Position numbers and translations under genes: made by a program
The notes under the pieces: generated by a model
What the model was told of the DNA's origin: nothing
Seen by the model: only the letters and a program-made list of their open reading frames with translations
Database searches by the model: none
Source of the DNA: Dehalogenimonas etheniformans
GTDB taxonomy: Bacteria > Chloroflexota > Dehalococcoidia > Dehalococcoidales > Dehalococcoidaceae
Assembly (NCBI RefSeq): GCF_014672715.2
Contig: NZ_CP058566.2
Location: forward strand, 1,054,001 to 1,118,000
DNA: 64,000 nt
Reading direction: 5' to 3'
Shown: positions 8,217 to 17,748 of the stretch, one piece after another
Numbering within the stretch: position 1 is the first letter of the stretch
Layout: each line of letters starts with the position of its first letter

Positions 8217-8996
8217 ATGGCTATTTTTAAAGTGGCAATGCTGCATCTTGACCCCCGCCCCGGCGAGTTGGATGCCAACCGCTCGCTCATCGAGAGGGCA
8301 GTGCGTTTGGCCGCCGTCAGGGGTGCCCGATTCATTGTCACCCCCGAGCTTGTCGAGAGCGGCTATCATTTCCGCGATCACATCGGTACCGATTGGGTTG
8401 GTCCTGAATCGAGAGCCTGGCTCGATCGCATGAACGCCCTGGCCTACGAACTTGGCGTGACTCTTCTACTCGCCACTGCCGAGCGCGACACCGGGACCGG
8501 GCAACTGTACAACACCATGTTCGCCCTGACGGGGGACAAGCGATACACCGGCAAGCACCGGAAGATCAACATTCACCCCTCCCACACCCTGGAGTCGTGG
8601 TCAGGGGTCAGCGATAGCGCCGAAATTATCGAACTGCCTCAATTCAAGATCGGCGTGCTCATCTGTGCCGATGCCTGGCGGCCTTCCATCGCCAGAGAAC
8701 TGGCGGCCAAGGGTGCCGAACTCCTGATCTCCGGCGCCAACTGGGGGGAAAGGCCGTGCCCGCCGGGAGACTGTTGGGAAAAACGCTCGCTGGAGAACGG
8801 CATCCCTGTCTGGGTCTGCAACCGCACCGGCGTCGAGGCCGAGCTAAATTTCGAGGATGCCCCGAGTGTGGTCTCAGTGGGTGGCAAGCGGTTGCTCAGT
8901 CATACCGGTTCAGGTTCGGCGGTGCTTCTTTTCGATTGGGACCTGGAAAAGAAAATGCCGCTTCAAAACGAGTTCGAAGTCGTCCCCGTTTTCTAG
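8217..8996 (+). CDS. Nitrilase-superfamily carbon-nitrogen hydrolase
   Basis: 259 residues, one CN-hydrolase domain. The Glu-Lys-Cys triad is visible: E44 in TPELVESG, K116 in KHRKI and C150 in LICADAW, in the correct order and spacing. Members hydrolyse amides or nitriles; the length and lack of extra domains fit an omega-amidase/aliphatic amidase-like branch, but substrate cannot be read from sequence. It stands alone, following a terminator hairpin and convergent with the rhodanese gene on the other strand. ATG chosen because the fold starts immediately (FKVAMLHLDP). Confidence 0.85.
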   Translation: MAIFKVAMLHLDPRPGELDANRSLIERAVRLAAVRGARFIVTPELVESGYHFRDHIGTDWVGPESRAWLDRMNALAYELGVTLLLATAERDTGTGQLYNTMFALTGDKRYTGKHRKINIHPSHTLESWSGVSDSAEIIELPQFKIGVLICADAWRPSIARELAAKGAELLISGANWGERPCPPGDCWEKRSLENGIPVWVCNRTGVEAELNFEDAPSVVSVGGKRLLSHTGSGSAVLLFDWDLEKKMPLQNEFEVVPVF

Positions 8997-9036
8997 ATCC
9001 GCTCCAAAATTCGAGCGCCTGATTGTGACGGGAATT

Positions 9037-9456
9037 TTATACCACCGGGTAACCCGCCGCCAGCCAAGCCTCGGTGCCGCCGTCCATATCGTATGCCTCG
9101 GTAAAACCGAGGTCTTTCATGATGTCCGTCGCCAGGCCCGACCGATGTAAAGTCCGGCAATAGACTAGGTAGCGCTTGTTCCGGTCCAGGTTCCCGACTT
9201 CGCTCTGGAAATTCCCTGCGTTGTAGTCAATATTGATAGCACCGGCCAGGTGTCCCTGGTTGAATTCCGAGGGCGTACGGACGTCCAGTACAAAAAAATC
9301 AACCTTTCCGGCGTTGTCATGGATCAAGGCACTAGCATCAGACACGCTTATCTTGCGGATGGTCTGGTTCGGACTCGTTTCAGAAGAGCTCCCGGCGCAG
9401 CCCACGATAGTTACCGTTACCGCCGCCGTCATGATCACGATCCTCAAAATTCTCAA
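9037..9456 (-). CDS. Rhodanese-domain lipoprotein
   Basis: 139 residues. Hydrophobic N-terminus followed by lipobox IVGC with C20 as the predicted lipidation site, so the protein is exported and membrane-anchored. The rest is a single rhodanese domain with LDVRTPSEF and GHLAGAINID motifs. The active-site loop is CRTLHRS with C100, a complete six-residue sulfurtransferase loop, so it should carry persulfide sulfur from a donor to a thiol acceptor. Last gene of the folE-containing minus-strand run, 15 bases after folE. Confidence 0.85.
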   Translation of the reverse strand: MRILRIVIMTAAVTVTIVGCAGSSSETSPNQTIRKISVSDASALIHDNAGKVDFFVLDVRTPSEFNQGHLAGAINIDYNAGNFQSEVGNLDRNKRYLVYCRTLHRSGLATDIMKDLGFTEAYDMDGGTEAWLAAGYPVV

Positions 9457-9471
9457 TGAAATGGTCCTATT

Positions 9472-10035
9472 CTATTTCTGGATCAGGGACATGAATTCTG
9501 CCCGGGTCGCCGCCCGTTTGGAGAAGATACCCCGCAAGGCGCTAGTAACCACCTTGGCGCCCGGTTTTTTGATCCCCCGCATGGTCATGCACATGTGTTC
9601 AGCCTCGATGACCACTCCCACCCCATCGGGTTTGAGTCCGTCCATAATGGCATCGGCAATTTCGGTAGCCATGCGTTCCTGGATCTGGGGGCGCCGCGCG
9701 ATAATATCCACCACCCTGGCTAGCTTAGATATCCCGACGACTCTTCCGTCCACACCCGGTACGTAAGCGACGTGCGCCACGCCGGAAAATGGCAGAAGGT
9801 GGTGCTCGCACATCGAATAAAATGGGATATCTCTTAGTATCACCATTTCCCGATGCCCTAGTTCATATCCAACCTTGAGTTCATCCACCGGGTTTTGGTT
9901 CATCCCACCGAAAATCTCAGCGTACATCTGCGCCACCCGTTGAGGCGTGTCGATGAGTCCTTCGCGTAGAGGATCGTCGCCAATTGCTTTCAGAATATTC
10001 TCGACAGCAGTTTTTATGGTCTTTTCGTCGATCAT
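9472..10035 (-). CDS. folE: GTP cyclohydrolase I
   Basis: 187 residues, the normal length. Converts GTP to 7,8-dihydroneopterin triphosphate, first step of tetrahydrofolate and related pterin synthesis (and of queuosine-type pathways). Key motifs: zinc-binding CEHHLLPF (about residue 75), [18 protein letters not shown] and the second zinc cysteine in EHMCMTMRG. Cytoplasmic. Lies 11 bases after the flavin reductase gene on the same strand. No folP, folK or queD is in the window. Confidence 0.95.
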   Translation of the reverse strand: MIDEKTIKTAVENILKAIGDDPLREGLIDTPQRVAQMYAEIFGGMNQNPVDELKVGYELGHREMVILRDIPFYSMCEHHLLPFSGVAHVAYVPGVDGRVVGISKLARVVDIIARRPQIQERMATEIADAIMDGLKPDGVGVVIEAEHMCMTMRGIKKPGAKVVTSALRGIFSKRAATRAEFMSLIQK

Positions 10036-10046
10036 ATATTTTCCAA

Positions 10047-10613
10047 TCAGCTTCTAATTCTTTCGATTTTTTCAACTGTCGGTTTTTGCTTGGTGATGTA
10101 CTTGTCATTTCCAAGATAAAAGGCCGGCGTTACCGCTCTGGCGTTGAGGGAACCGTCTTCGGTAAAGGCTTCAACTGCCAAATGCACCGCCACCACCTCT
10201 CCAACCAACAGTTGATGATCGCCGTATTGCCGGTCTTCGGTCAGTCTGCATTCATAGGCAGCGTAGGCGTCGGCCAGAACCGGCGAATTCGTTTTCAGGG
10301 GAATATCGCGGGAAATTTTGAACGCGGCGAATTTATCGGTTGTCTCTCCCTTTGTTCCTCCCACGGCGGACAGTAGTCCGACCGATTCAGCGGACATGAA
10401 ATTTACTGAAAATTCTCCGCTGTCGATGATAAGTTGATAAGTGAATCTTTTAGGTGACAGGAGTATCCCGAAGAGCGGTGGTTTGGAAGAAAGCGGGCAA
10501 TGCCAGGTGCAGGTCATCGCGTCCATTTTGCCGTCATGGTAGGCGCAAATTATGACTGCCGTCCTGGGGTAATGCTGATAAAATGCCCCGGTGCTCTCGG
10601 AGACCTCTTTCAT
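10047..10613 (-). CDS. Flavin reductase / FMN-binding split-barrel protein
   Basis: 188 residues of the flavin reductase-like family (related to the FMN-binding domain of flavoredoxin and HpaC). Evidence is the N-terminal PRTAVIICA strand, [13 protein letters not shown] in the FMN-phosphate position, [10 protein letters not shown], and the [20 protein letters not shown] segment near residue 135. Probably binds FMN and passes electrons from NAD(P)H or a ferredoxin to a partner. Physiological partner unknown; the neighbouring folE and rhodanese genes give no firm hint. Confidence 0.82.
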   Translation of the reverse strand: MKEVSESTGAFYQHYPRTAVIICAYHDGKMDAMTCTWHCPLSSKPPLFGILLSPKRFTYQLIIDSGEFSVNFMSAESVGLLSAVGGTKGETTDKFAAFKISRDIPLKTNSPVLADAYAAYECRLTEDRQYGDHQLLVGEVVAVHLAVEAFTEDGSLNARAVTPAFYLGNDKYITKQKPTVEKIERIRS

Positions 10614-10715
10614 CTGAACGCTCCTGTATAACGGCTGGGAAAGATGACCTTATTATAACACCGGGACTTCTTGGTCCGATGTTTGGAGTTCGATTTTTTG
10701 GGAATCCGTACGCCG

Positions 10716-11768
10716 CTAGAAACCGAGTGCTTTTTCCAGAGCCCGTAATTCGGCGGGGATCTCGATGAATTTGCCCGAGAAGCCTTTGATGGCCGTATCC
10801 GCATCCTTGAGGCCGCTGCCGGTGACGACACACACCGCCGTTCTGCTGCTGAAATCGAAACCCATCCGGCTCATCTTGATCAGCCCGGCCAGCGAAGCGG
10901 CTGAAGCCGGTTCGCCGAAAATGCCGCCTTTTTCAGCCATGATGTGATAGGCTTCTAAAATTTCTTGATCGGCAACCGAATCGATATTGCCGTGAGATTC
11001 GTCCCTTGCTGCCTCGGCTTGTTTCCACGATGCCGGGTTGCCGATGCGGATGGCGGTGGCAATAGTTTCCGGTTTCTCGACAGGGTGTCCAAGAACTATC
11101 GGCGCAGCCCCGGCTGCCTGAAATCCCATCATCCTTGGTACCGAGCTTATGATACCCTGTGCGCGGTATTCCTTGAAGCCTTTCCAGTACGCGGTAATGT
11201 TGCCGGCGTTCCCGACGGGCAAAAACAGCAAATCGGGCGCTTTCCCGAGCACATCGCAGACCTCGAAGGCGGCCGTCTTCTGCCCCTGGATCCGGTTCGG
11301 GTTGACCGAGTTCACCAGGGCGACCGGTTGTTTCTCGGTTAGTTCACGCACCAATCTCAATGCGTCATCGAAATTGCCGTCTACCATTATTATCTTAGCC
11401 CCATAGACGATGGCTTGCGCCAGCTTGCCAAGCGCGATTTTACCTTTGGGTATGACGATGATTGACTCGATGTCGGCGGCGGCCGCATAGGCTGAAGAGG
11501 AGGCCGATGTATTCCCGGTGGAAGCACAGGCCACAGCTTTGTAGCCGGATTCCAGCGCCTTGGCCACCGCCACCACCATGCCCCGATCTTTAAATGACCC
11601 GGTCGGGTTGCAACTCTCCAGTTTGAAATACAACTCGCCGACGCCAAGCTCTTTTTCAAGCCTTGGCGATCTGACCAGCGGAGTTTCGCCCTCGCCGAGT
11701 GTCAAAAGCGGAGTCTTATCCGTAACCGGAAGATATTGCCGATAGTGAGAGAGGACCCCGCTTTTCAT
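10716..11768 (-). CDS. thrC: Threonine synthase
   Basis: 350 residues, PLP-dependent fold-type II enzyme converting O-phosphohomoserine to threonine. K60 in NPTGSFKDRG is the predicted Schiff-base lysine; STGNTSAS binds substrate and the phosphate of PLP is held by a later GNAGN motif. Length fits the short bacterial class. Start ATG has TAGGGGA six bases upstream. It follows the homoserine dehydrogenase gene on the same strand but with an 86-base gap that contains a dispersed repeat. No homoserine kinase (thrB) is visible in the window. Confidence 0.93.
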   Translation of the reverse strand: MKSGVLSHYRQYLPVTDKTPLLTLGEGETPLVRSPRLEKELGVGELYFKLESCNPTGSFKDRGMVVAVAKALESGYKAVACASTGNTSASSSAYAAAADIESIIVIPKGKIALGKLAQAIVYGAKIIMVDGNFDDALRLVRELTEKQPVALVNSVNPNRIQGQKTAAFEVCDVLGKAPDLLFLPVGNAGNITAYWKGFKEYRAQGIISSVPRMMGFQAAGAAPIVLGHPVEKPETIATAIRIGNPASWKQAEAARDESHGNIDSVADQEILEAYHIMAEKGGIFGEPASAASLAGLIKMSRMGFDFSSRTAVCVVTGSGLKDADTAIKGFSGKFIEIPAELRALEKALGF

Positions 11769-11780
11769 ATTCCCCTACCT

Positions 11781-11816
11781 GTCTTTCTGAGCGTAGCGAA
11801 GAATCTCCATGCTTCG
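11781..11816. repeat. Short dispersed repeat (TCTGAGCGTAGCGAAGAATC type)
   Basis: Sequence of the form TTTCTGAGCGTAGCGAAGAATC lying between thrC and hom. I recognise this as a short interspersed element common in environmental Chloroflexota and other genomes; it shares a GAGC-N-GCGA core with the element at 46987. Confidence 0.5.
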
Positions 11817-11854
11817 TTTGCCGAGATCATACTCGTATGCGATTGGATTTTTAC

Positions 11855-13156
11855 TCAAATGCCAACGCGAATAAAATTATGCACCGCTTTAATGCTCTCA
11901 AGTCCTTTGAGGGACTCTACCGCCCGCCGCACCGCCGATTCTTTGGCGGGGTGGGTCATAATCACTACTTCGGCGCTCTCGGTGACTTCATCAACCTCTT
12001 TCTGCAGCACGGAGGCAATGCTGATCTTGTTGTCGCCGAAAATGCCGGCGATGTGCGCCAGCACACCCGGTTTGTCGGCCACGTTCAGCCGGAAATAATA
12101 CCGGGTCACAACCTCGGACATCGGCATGAGCTTCTTGCCCCCGTCCAGCCTCCACCGCATCCGGTTGCCGACACACGAAGCCACGTCTTGCGCCGCGGCC
12201 AGTACGTCGGCGACGACAGCCGATGACGTCGGCGCGGGGCCAGCCCCTTGCCCGGAGAAAATGACGTCGCCCACCAGATCGCCGGTGGTCAGCACCGCGT
12301 TGAACACCCCATCGATGTTGGCCAGGAAGTTGTCGTCCGGCAAAAATACCGGGTGGACCCGAAGTTCTATCTGACCATCGGATTCCTTGGCGATGGCCAG
12401 CAGCTTGATGACGAAGCCCAGTTCCTTGGCGTACTGGAAGTCCCGCCCCTGGAGCTTGGTGATGCCTTCGCGGTAAATGTCCTCCGGCTTGACCTCCGTG
12501 TCGAACGCCAGCATTGAAAGTATGGCCAGTTTGTAAACGGCGTCGTTACCCTCGATGTCGTTCTTCGGATTGGCCTCGGCGTAGCCCAGTGCCTGGGCTT
12601 GTTTCAAGGCTTCGGCGAACTCGATGCCCTCCTGTGCCATCCGCGTCAGGATGTAGTTGGTGGTGCCGTTGATGATGGCGAAAATGCCTTTTATCTCATT
12701 GACGGATAAATCGTATTGGAATGGTTCCAACAAGGGGATGCCGCCGCCGACGGACGCCTCGAAACGCAGTCCGACGTTGTTCTTCCGGGCCAGGGCCAAC
12801 AGTTCGGCGGCGTGCTTGGAAATCACTTCTTTGTTAGAGGAAACGACGTGCTTGCCGGCCACGAGCGCCTTTTCCAGGTAGCGGAGGGCCGGGAATTCGC
12901 CACCGATAGCCTCGACGACAATATCGATATCCGGGTTACCGAAAAACTCAGCTTCGTCGGTGGTGAAAAGCTCGGCGGAAAATTCCTTGATGATCGGCCG
13001 GGTCAGGTCGACGGGGGCTATCTTGATCTTCCGGAGGACGACCGGAGCCCCGGCCAGTTCCGCCAGTTTGGCCGAACGATCCTTGAGGACGCGCGCTACC
13101 GCCCCGCCGATGACGCCGATCCCTATAAGCCCGATGCCGATGCTGTCTTTCTTCAC
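11855..13156 (-). CDS. hom: Homoserine dehydrogenase
   Basis: 433 residues. NAD(P)-dependent reduction of aspartate semialdehyde to homoserine, the branch point to threonine and methionine. N-terminal Rossmann loop GLIGIGVIGG, central catalytic domain with GTTNYIL and ANPKNDIEG, and a C-terminal ACT domain (from about residue 350, starting YYFRLNVADKPGVLA) that usually mediates threonine feedback. GTG start with AAGGA upstream. It lies ten bases after the foldase gene, so the two are in one transcript. Confidence 0.94.
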   Translation of the reverse strand: MKKDSIGIGLIGIGVIGGAVARVLKDRSAKLAELAGAPVVLRKIKIAPVDLTRPIIKEFSAELFTTDEAEFFGNPDIDIVVEAIGGEFPALRYLEKALVAGKHVVSSNKEVISKHAAELLALARKNNVGLRFEASVGGGIPLLEPFQYDLSVNEIKGIFAIINGTTNYILTRMAQEGIEFAEALKQAQALGYAEANPKNDIEGNDAVYKLAILSMLAFDTEVKPEDIYREGITKLQGRDFQYAKELGFVIKLLAIAKESDGQIELRVHPVFLPDDNFLANIDGVFNAVLTTGDLVGDVIFSGQGAGPAPTSSAVVADVLAAAQDVASCVGNRMRWRLDGGKKLMPMSEVVTRYYFRLNVADKPGVLAHIAGIFGDNKISIASVLQKEVDEVTESAEVVIMTHPAKESAVRRAVESLKGLESIKAVHNFIRVGI

Positions 13157-13166
13157 TTCGTTGTCC

Positions 13167-14459
13167 TTATGATTTCTCGGATTGCGAGGCGATCAGGTCG
13201 CGCTGGGCCTCGGTCAAGGTCACCAGGTCGATCTTGTTGGCCGGATCGTCGGCCAGGGCTTTAGCCCAATCTGAAAAAGCCTTGTTGACCAGCGTCGTCT
13301 GGTCGTCGGACGTGAAATCGCGGTTAGGCTGCTCCGAAACGATCTGGTACAGCCAGTACGCCCCGGTGGTGGCCGCGTCTTTGGTCTGGATCGGGTCGCT
13401 GACCGCTCCCACCTGGGTGTTCTCGTTGAAGACCCAGTCCACGTAAGCCCCGGTCGATGTCCCCTGTGTCAGTGTCGCCAGGACGCCGCCGTTATCCTTA
13501 GTAGTAGAATCCTGGGAATTGTCCTTGGCTAGGGTGGCGAAATCACCGCCTTCCGCCAGCTTTTGTAGGACCTCCTGGGCTTTCTCCACGGTAGGCAGCA
13601 GGATGCCTGACACCTTGGCGGTGGTGACGCCGTTTGAGGTGCTCTTTTCGGTGACCTTGATTATCCAGTAGCCGAGCTGCTTGCTCTTGGTATCGTCGTA
13701 GAAGTAGGAAGTGTCGTTAACCGCGCCGGCAAAGATCTTGTCGTCGAGCCCAGTGGCGGTTAGAAGCCCGTCGATAATCCCCTTGGGATGGTAGCCTAGG
13801 TCGCCCTTGTCGGTGACAGTGGTCGAATCAAGGGACAGTTCGGCGGTGATGGCGGCAAAACTCTCGCCGGCCTTGAGCCGCGCAATGACGGCATCGGCCT
13901 GGGCGGCGCTCTCCAGGAGCATCACATAACTCTGCCGCTGCGGCCCGGATGAGCCGATCTCGCGCTTGAACTTCTGATCGACCAGCTTCTGGTAGAGAAG
14001 CGAACCGTAGGCGATGTCGCGGGTAGTCTGATTGTCTTTTAATTTAGCATCGGCCAGGTACGCCTTGACCTCGTCGTCGCTGACGGTGATCCCCAGTTTG
14101 GCGGCTGCTTCTTTGATCAATTGGTCCTGCTTGGCCGTCTCAATGGCGTAATCAATGTAGAGGTAGGCATAGGTAGGATCGCCGCCGGTGAAATAATTGA
14201 CTAGTCTGGAGATATATTTGGCGTTGTATTGCACGCCGTTGACGGTTAAGACCGTCTTGTTAAGAGGAAGTATCACCGGAATCAGTTGTTGGGTAACGAA
14301 GCCGGTCAGGAGTATGATCGCCACAAGGGCGACGACACCGATGCTGGCCCAGAGGGTAACTTTCTTCCTCTGTTTTTGTTTGGCCAACCGGGATTGCGCT
14401 AGTTTTGAGATCCCGACCGATGGGTGTTCCTGGTGTTGACGATGGTGTTTTTTAGCCAA
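13167..14459 (-). CDS. Membrane-anchored PpiC-type peptidyl-prolyl isomerase/foldase
   Basis: 430 residues. A basic His/Lys/Gln-rich cytoplasmic head (first 30 residues) is followed by one membrane segment (about 36-62), a SurA_N-like helical region (70-170), and two parvulin-like modules (about 175-285 and 290-395). The second contains the ILLPTVEKAQEVLQKLAEGGDFA strand-helix typical of PpiC. Topology is inside-to-outside, so it should assist folding of exported proteins. TTG start after AGGGGT. Upstream of hom, an unusual operon partner. Confidence 0.82.
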   Translation of the reverse strand: MAKKHHRQHQEHPSVGISKLAQSRLAKQKQRKKVTLWASIGVVALVAIILLTGFVTQQLIPVILPLNKTVLTVNGVQYNAKYISRLVNYFTGGDPTYAYLYIDYAIETAKQDQLIKEAAAKLGITVSDDEVKAYLADAKLKDNQTTRDIAYGSLLYQKLVDQKFKREIGSSGPQRQSYVMLLESAAQADAVIARLKAGESFAAITAELSLDSTTVTDKGDLGYHPKGIIDGLLTATGLDDKIFAGAVNDTSYFYDDTKSKQLGYWIIKVTEKSTSNGVTTAKVSGILLPTVEKAQEVLQKLAEGGDFATLAKDNSQDSTTKDNGGVLATLTQGTSTGAYVDWVFNENTQVGAVSDPIQTKDAATTGAYWLYQIVSEQPNRDFTSDDQTTLVNKAFSDWAKALADDPANKIDLVTLTEAQRDLIASQSEKS

Positions 14460-14924
14460 TTTTTTCTACCCCTGTCAGATGATGTTAACGAGCCTTATAT
14501 CTTACCAGAAAATCGTGGATACTTTATGTGAATTACCTATTCCTTTAGTCTTAGAACGCTTCAAGCCGGGAAAAGTTGTCTCTGAAAAGCTTAATAAAGC
14601 TAAATTATAAGCACGCTTCCGCGTGCCAACCGTCCCATTATAAGTTGTAGACTTGAGCCTTGCAACGGAGATGCTCAATAACTAAACGCCATCGGTCATG
14701 TTGGGCAGCCCAATAGGTCATTGGCCTTGTTCCTTCGCCAATTATTATCATTTCTGTGAAATTTGGAATCCAATCCTAACCCATGGTGAAGCAATCTCAG
14801 TCACACTTATAGAGAAGCCCTCTCTAGCCTGTCTTTGTGCGAAAAGAATATGTACGGAAGGTTCTCGCCTGTCATCTGGTCAAGGGGGATGGGGGTAACC
14901 AAGGGATAATTATCCCCAAGAAGT

Positions 14925-14962
14925 CCGTTCGTGGTGAGCTTGTCGGATCCATGAACGAACGG
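14925..14962. repeat. Palindromic dispersed repeat, GTTCGTGGTGAGC family (copy 1)
   Basis: Arms CCGTTCGT (14925-14932) and ACGAACGG (14955-14962) flank a GTGAGCTTGTCGG core, forming a long hairpin. Related copies lie at 49988 and 55454. Confidence 0.7.
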
Positions 14963-14970
14963 AATTTGCT

Positions 14971-14999
14971 TTGACTCGCCCCGGTTTATAGATTAGAGT
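14971..14999 (+). promoter_or_regulatory. Promoter of the DUF503-helicase pair
   Basis: TTGACT (14971-14976), 17-base spacer, TAGAGT (14994-14999); transcription near 15006 leaves a 16-base leader holding GAAGGTG before the ATG at 15022. The -10 is a moderate match. Confidence 0.45.
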
Positions 15000-15021
15000 A
15001 ACCTTTAATTGAAGGTGTTGT

Positions 15022-15306
15022 ATGAATATCGGAGTTTTACAGTTCAGCCTCAGGCTCCCGGAGAGCCACTCGCTCAAGGAAAAGCGGATGGTGGTCAAAT
15101 CGCTGGTCGCCCAGCTTCACAACCGCTTCAACGTCTCCGCGGCGGAAGTCGAGGACCATGACCTGTGGCAGTCGGCGGTTATCGGCGTCGCCTGCATCTC
15201 CAACGATAAAAAACACACCAACGAGGTGCTGAACAAGGCGCTGGCGTTCGCCACCACCTACGACCTCGAATTGGTCGAATCCAATATCGAGATCATCGAT
15301 TACTGA
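15022..15306 (+). CDS. DUF503 family protein (YlxP-like)
   Basis: 94 residues. Matches the small ferredoxin-like-fold DUF503 family: N-terminal strand MNIGVLQFSLRLPES, then HSLKEKRMVVKSL, and the HDLWQSAVIGVACIS strand. Members are often linked to translation or ribosome-binding-factor genes, but function is not established. GAAGGTG lies six bases before the ATG. The helicase gene starts one base after its stop, so the two are probably translated together. Confidence 0.82.
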   Translation: MNIGVLQFSLRLPESHSLKEKRMVVKSLVAQLHNRFNVSAAEVEDHDLWQSAVIGVACISNDKKHTNEVLNKALAFATTYDLELVESNIEIIDY

Positions 15307-15307
15307 C

Positions 15308-17614
15308 GTGGACGTTTCCGAGTTCGTCGACTATCTCCGGGCAACCTCCGAAATGGTGGGCCAGATTGCCCACCTGGAGCCCATTCCTCCCCGCGATGCC
15401 GTCTTCGGCGACGTCGAAAAGGCTCTTGATCCTCGGTTGGAAACTTGTCTAAAAGAGAACCATCTCTGGCCGCTCTACAGCCACCAGGCGGAGGCGGTAA
15501 ACACGGCGGCGAGGGGTAAGAACGTCTTCATCGCCACGCCGGCGGCATCCGGCAAGAGCCTGGCCTTCTATATCCCGATATTCGAGTTTATGCTCACCGA
15601 TCCCAAGGCCACTGCCCTGTACCTCGCGCCGACCAAAGCCCTGGCGCAGGACCAGAAGAAACACATCAAAGAGCTGTTTTCATCCTATGTCATAAACCGT
15701 GGCGATTTCGATACCTTCGACGGGGACACCTCCGGTCCCAACCGGGCTGCCATCAGGCGCGATGCGCGTCTCATCCTGTCTAACCCAGATATGCTTCACG
15801 TGGGTATCCTACCCAACCACGAAAACTGGCGCCGGTTCTTTGCCAATCTGAAGTATGTCGTCATCGACGAAGCTCATTACTACCGGGGGGTTTTCGGCTC
15901 TCACCTGGGATTGGTGCTCCGCCGCCTGCGAAGGATTTGCAGCCGGTACGGTTCCAAACCTCAGTTCATCCTGGCCTCGGCCACCATCGGCAACCCGCGG
16001 GAGTTCGCCCAACTGCTCACGGGTCTGGAATTTACTGTCGTCGACCGGGACGGCTCCCCCTATGGCGGCAAGGACTTCATCTTCTGGAACCCTCCGCTTA
16101 TCGATCCAGCCAAATCTACCAGGCGGAGCGCCTCGGCGGAAGCGACATCGCTATTTGCGGAGCTTATCGCCCACGATATCCGCACCCTGGTTTTTGCCCG
16201 CACCCGGCGGCTGGCTGAGGTGATCTTCGTCCATGCCAGGGAACGGCTTTCCAAACTGGCGCCTGACAAGGTCGATCGGATCAAGCCTTATAGAGCTGGA
16301 TATCTGCCCGAAGACCGCCGACGGATAGAAAAAGAGCTGTTCGGAGGTCACTTAGATGGGGCTGTTGCCACCTCTGCTTTCGAACTCGGCGTGGATATCG
16401 GATCGCTGGATGCGACTGTTTTAACAGGGTATCCCGGTTCGACGGCAAGCGTCTGGCAGCAGGCGGGCAGGTCGGGCAGGCGGCGACGCAAATCTCTTTC
16501 GATGCTCATCGCCCGTAACGATCCCCTGGACCAGTATTTCATGCACCACCCGGACTTTTTCTTCCACGGTTCAGGCGATGCGGCGCTGGTAAACCCGGAG
16601 AATAAGTATATTGCCGGTGTCCATCTCCTGTGCGCCGCCTGGGAGGCGCCGCTTTCGATTGCCGACGAGCAGTACTTCGGCCTGTCATTCGGCGAAAGGT
16701 TGGCCGACCTCATCTGCCGAGGCTTGCTTAAAGAAAGAAAAGGGCATTACTTCCTTTCGGCCAATCTGACCTACCCGGCCCAGGAGGTCAGCATCAGGGG
16801 CATGTCCGGCAGCGAATACAACGTCATCGACGGCGCGACTGGGGCCCTTTTGGAGGTTCTGGATTCGTCTACCGCCATGTTCCAGCTCTATCCCGGGGCG
16901 ATCTATCTTCACCAGGGCGAGAGCTATTTCATACGGTCTCTAGACCTGGACACCCGCATCGCCACCGCCGAGCTCACCGACAGCACCTATTACACCGAAA
17001 CAAAGGATATTACCGAGCTTGAGATCAAGAAAACTTTGCGATCAGTCTTCGTCCGGGGCGTCCCAGTGCATCTTGGCGAGGTCGAGGTGACGATAACGGT
17101 GATCGGCTTCAAGCGCAAGGCCCAGTTCACAGAAGAGGTGCTGGGCGAAGAACCGCTGTCCTTGCCGCCGCAGAAATTTGAAACCGTCGCCCTGTGGTTT
17201 GAAGTCCCGGAAAGCCTGACCCAGAAAATAGCCGGTGACCTCGACCTGGCCGGCGGGCTACACGCTGTCGAGCATGCAGCCATCGGGATCTTGCCTCTTT
17301 ACGCCCTGTGTGACCGGAACGATATCGGCGGTCTGTCCACGCCGCTGCATCCCGATACCGGCTCGGCGACCATCTTCATCTATGACGCCCACGCCGGCGG
17401 CGTCGGTATCTCTGAAAAAGGCTACGAGATTATAATCCAACTTTGGGAGGCTACGCTGAGAGCGGTCGAAGAATGTCCCTGTGATTCTGGCTGTCCTGCC
17501 TGTATTCAATCTCCCAAATGCGGCAATAACAATGAGCCGTTGGATAAACGGGCGGCACAGGTCCTATTGAGGGGGTTGCTGGCGATAAATCGGTCCTTGG
17601 ATGAAGTTGATTAG
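15308..17614 (+). CDS. MrfA-type DEAD/DEAH-box helicase with C-terminal DUF1998
   Basis: 768 residues. Superfamily 2 helicase: Q-like start, Walker A ATPAASGKS (about residue 77), DEAH box VIDEAHYYRG (about 187), motif III SATIGNP, and motif VI QQAGRSGRR (about 390). The C-terminal DUF1998 region has four cysteines in CPCDSGCPACIQSPKCG, the signature of MrfA, a metal-binding 3'-5' DNA helicase needed for mitomycin C damage repair in Bacillus. The partner nuclease MrfB is not seen here. GTG start one base after the DUF503 stop. Role in repair is inferred from the family. Confidence 0.88.
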   Translation: MDVSEFVDYLRATSEMVGQIAHLEPIPPRDAVFGDVEKALDPRLETCLKENHLWPLYSHQAEAVNTAARGKNVFIATPAASGKSLAFYIPIFEFMLTDPKATALYLAPTKALAQDQKKHIKELFSSYVINRGDFDTFDGDTSGPNRAAIRRDARLILSNPDMLHVGILPNHENWRRFFANLKYVVIDEAHYYRGVFGSHLGLVLRRLRRICSRYGSKPQFILASATIGNPREFAQLLTGLEFTVVDRDGSPYGGKDFIFWNPPLIDPAKSTRRSASAEATSLFAELIAHDIRTLVFARTRRLAEVIFVHARERLSKLAPDKVDRIKPYRAGYLPEDRRRIEKELFGGHLDGAVATSAFELGVDIGSLDATVLTGYPGSTASVWQQAGRSGRRRRKSLSMLIARNDPLDQYFMHHPDFFFHGSGDAALVNPENKYIAGVHLLCAAWEAPLSIADEQYFGLSFGERLADLICRGLLKERKGHYFLSANLTYPAQEVSIRGMSGSEYNVIDGATGALLEVLDSSTAMFQLYPGAIYLHQGESYFIRSLDLDTRIATAELTDSTYYTETKDITELEIKKTLRSVFVRGVPVHLGEVEVTITVIGFKRKAQFTEEVLGEEPLSLPPQKFETVALWFEVPESLTQKIAGDLDLAGGLHAVEHAAIGILPLYALCDRNDIGGLSTPLHPDTGSATIFIYDAHAGGVGISEKGYEIIIQLWEATLRAVEECPCDSGCPACIQSPKCGNNNEPLDKRAAQVLLRGLLAINRSLDEVD

Positions 17615-17635
17615 GTATATCTTCACTGGTATAAT
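17607..17635 (+). promoter_or_regulatory. Strong promoter for the membrane sensor gene
   Basis: TTGATT (17607-17612), 17-base spacer, TATAAT (17630-17635) with an upstream TGG extended -10. It overlaps the helicase stop codon and gives a leader of about 107 bases before the ATG at 17749. Confidence 0.6.
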
Positions 17636-17748
17636 TTAATTATCTTCAAGTTAACTTCGTACTCAACTAGTTACTGTTCAGCAACCCCGCTGACTACCTC
17701 GTTAACCACTGTCATTATTATTTTACTTAGCACCTACGGTGTGATTAA

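Larger units (their letters stand above)
14460..15021. other. 562-base intergenic region with repeat and promoter
   Basis: Separates the divergent PpiC and DUF503 genes. I see no convincing gene: the short open frames in it lack ribosome binding sites and family features. It contains a palindromic dispersed repeat at 14925-14962 and a promoter at 14971-14999. I could not recognise a structural RNA family in the remainder. Confidence 0.6.

Noticed and set aside
14698-14898. 66-codon plus-strand frame in the 14460-15021 gap
   Set aside because: No ribosome binding site and composition unlike the real genes; overlaps nothing that would support it.
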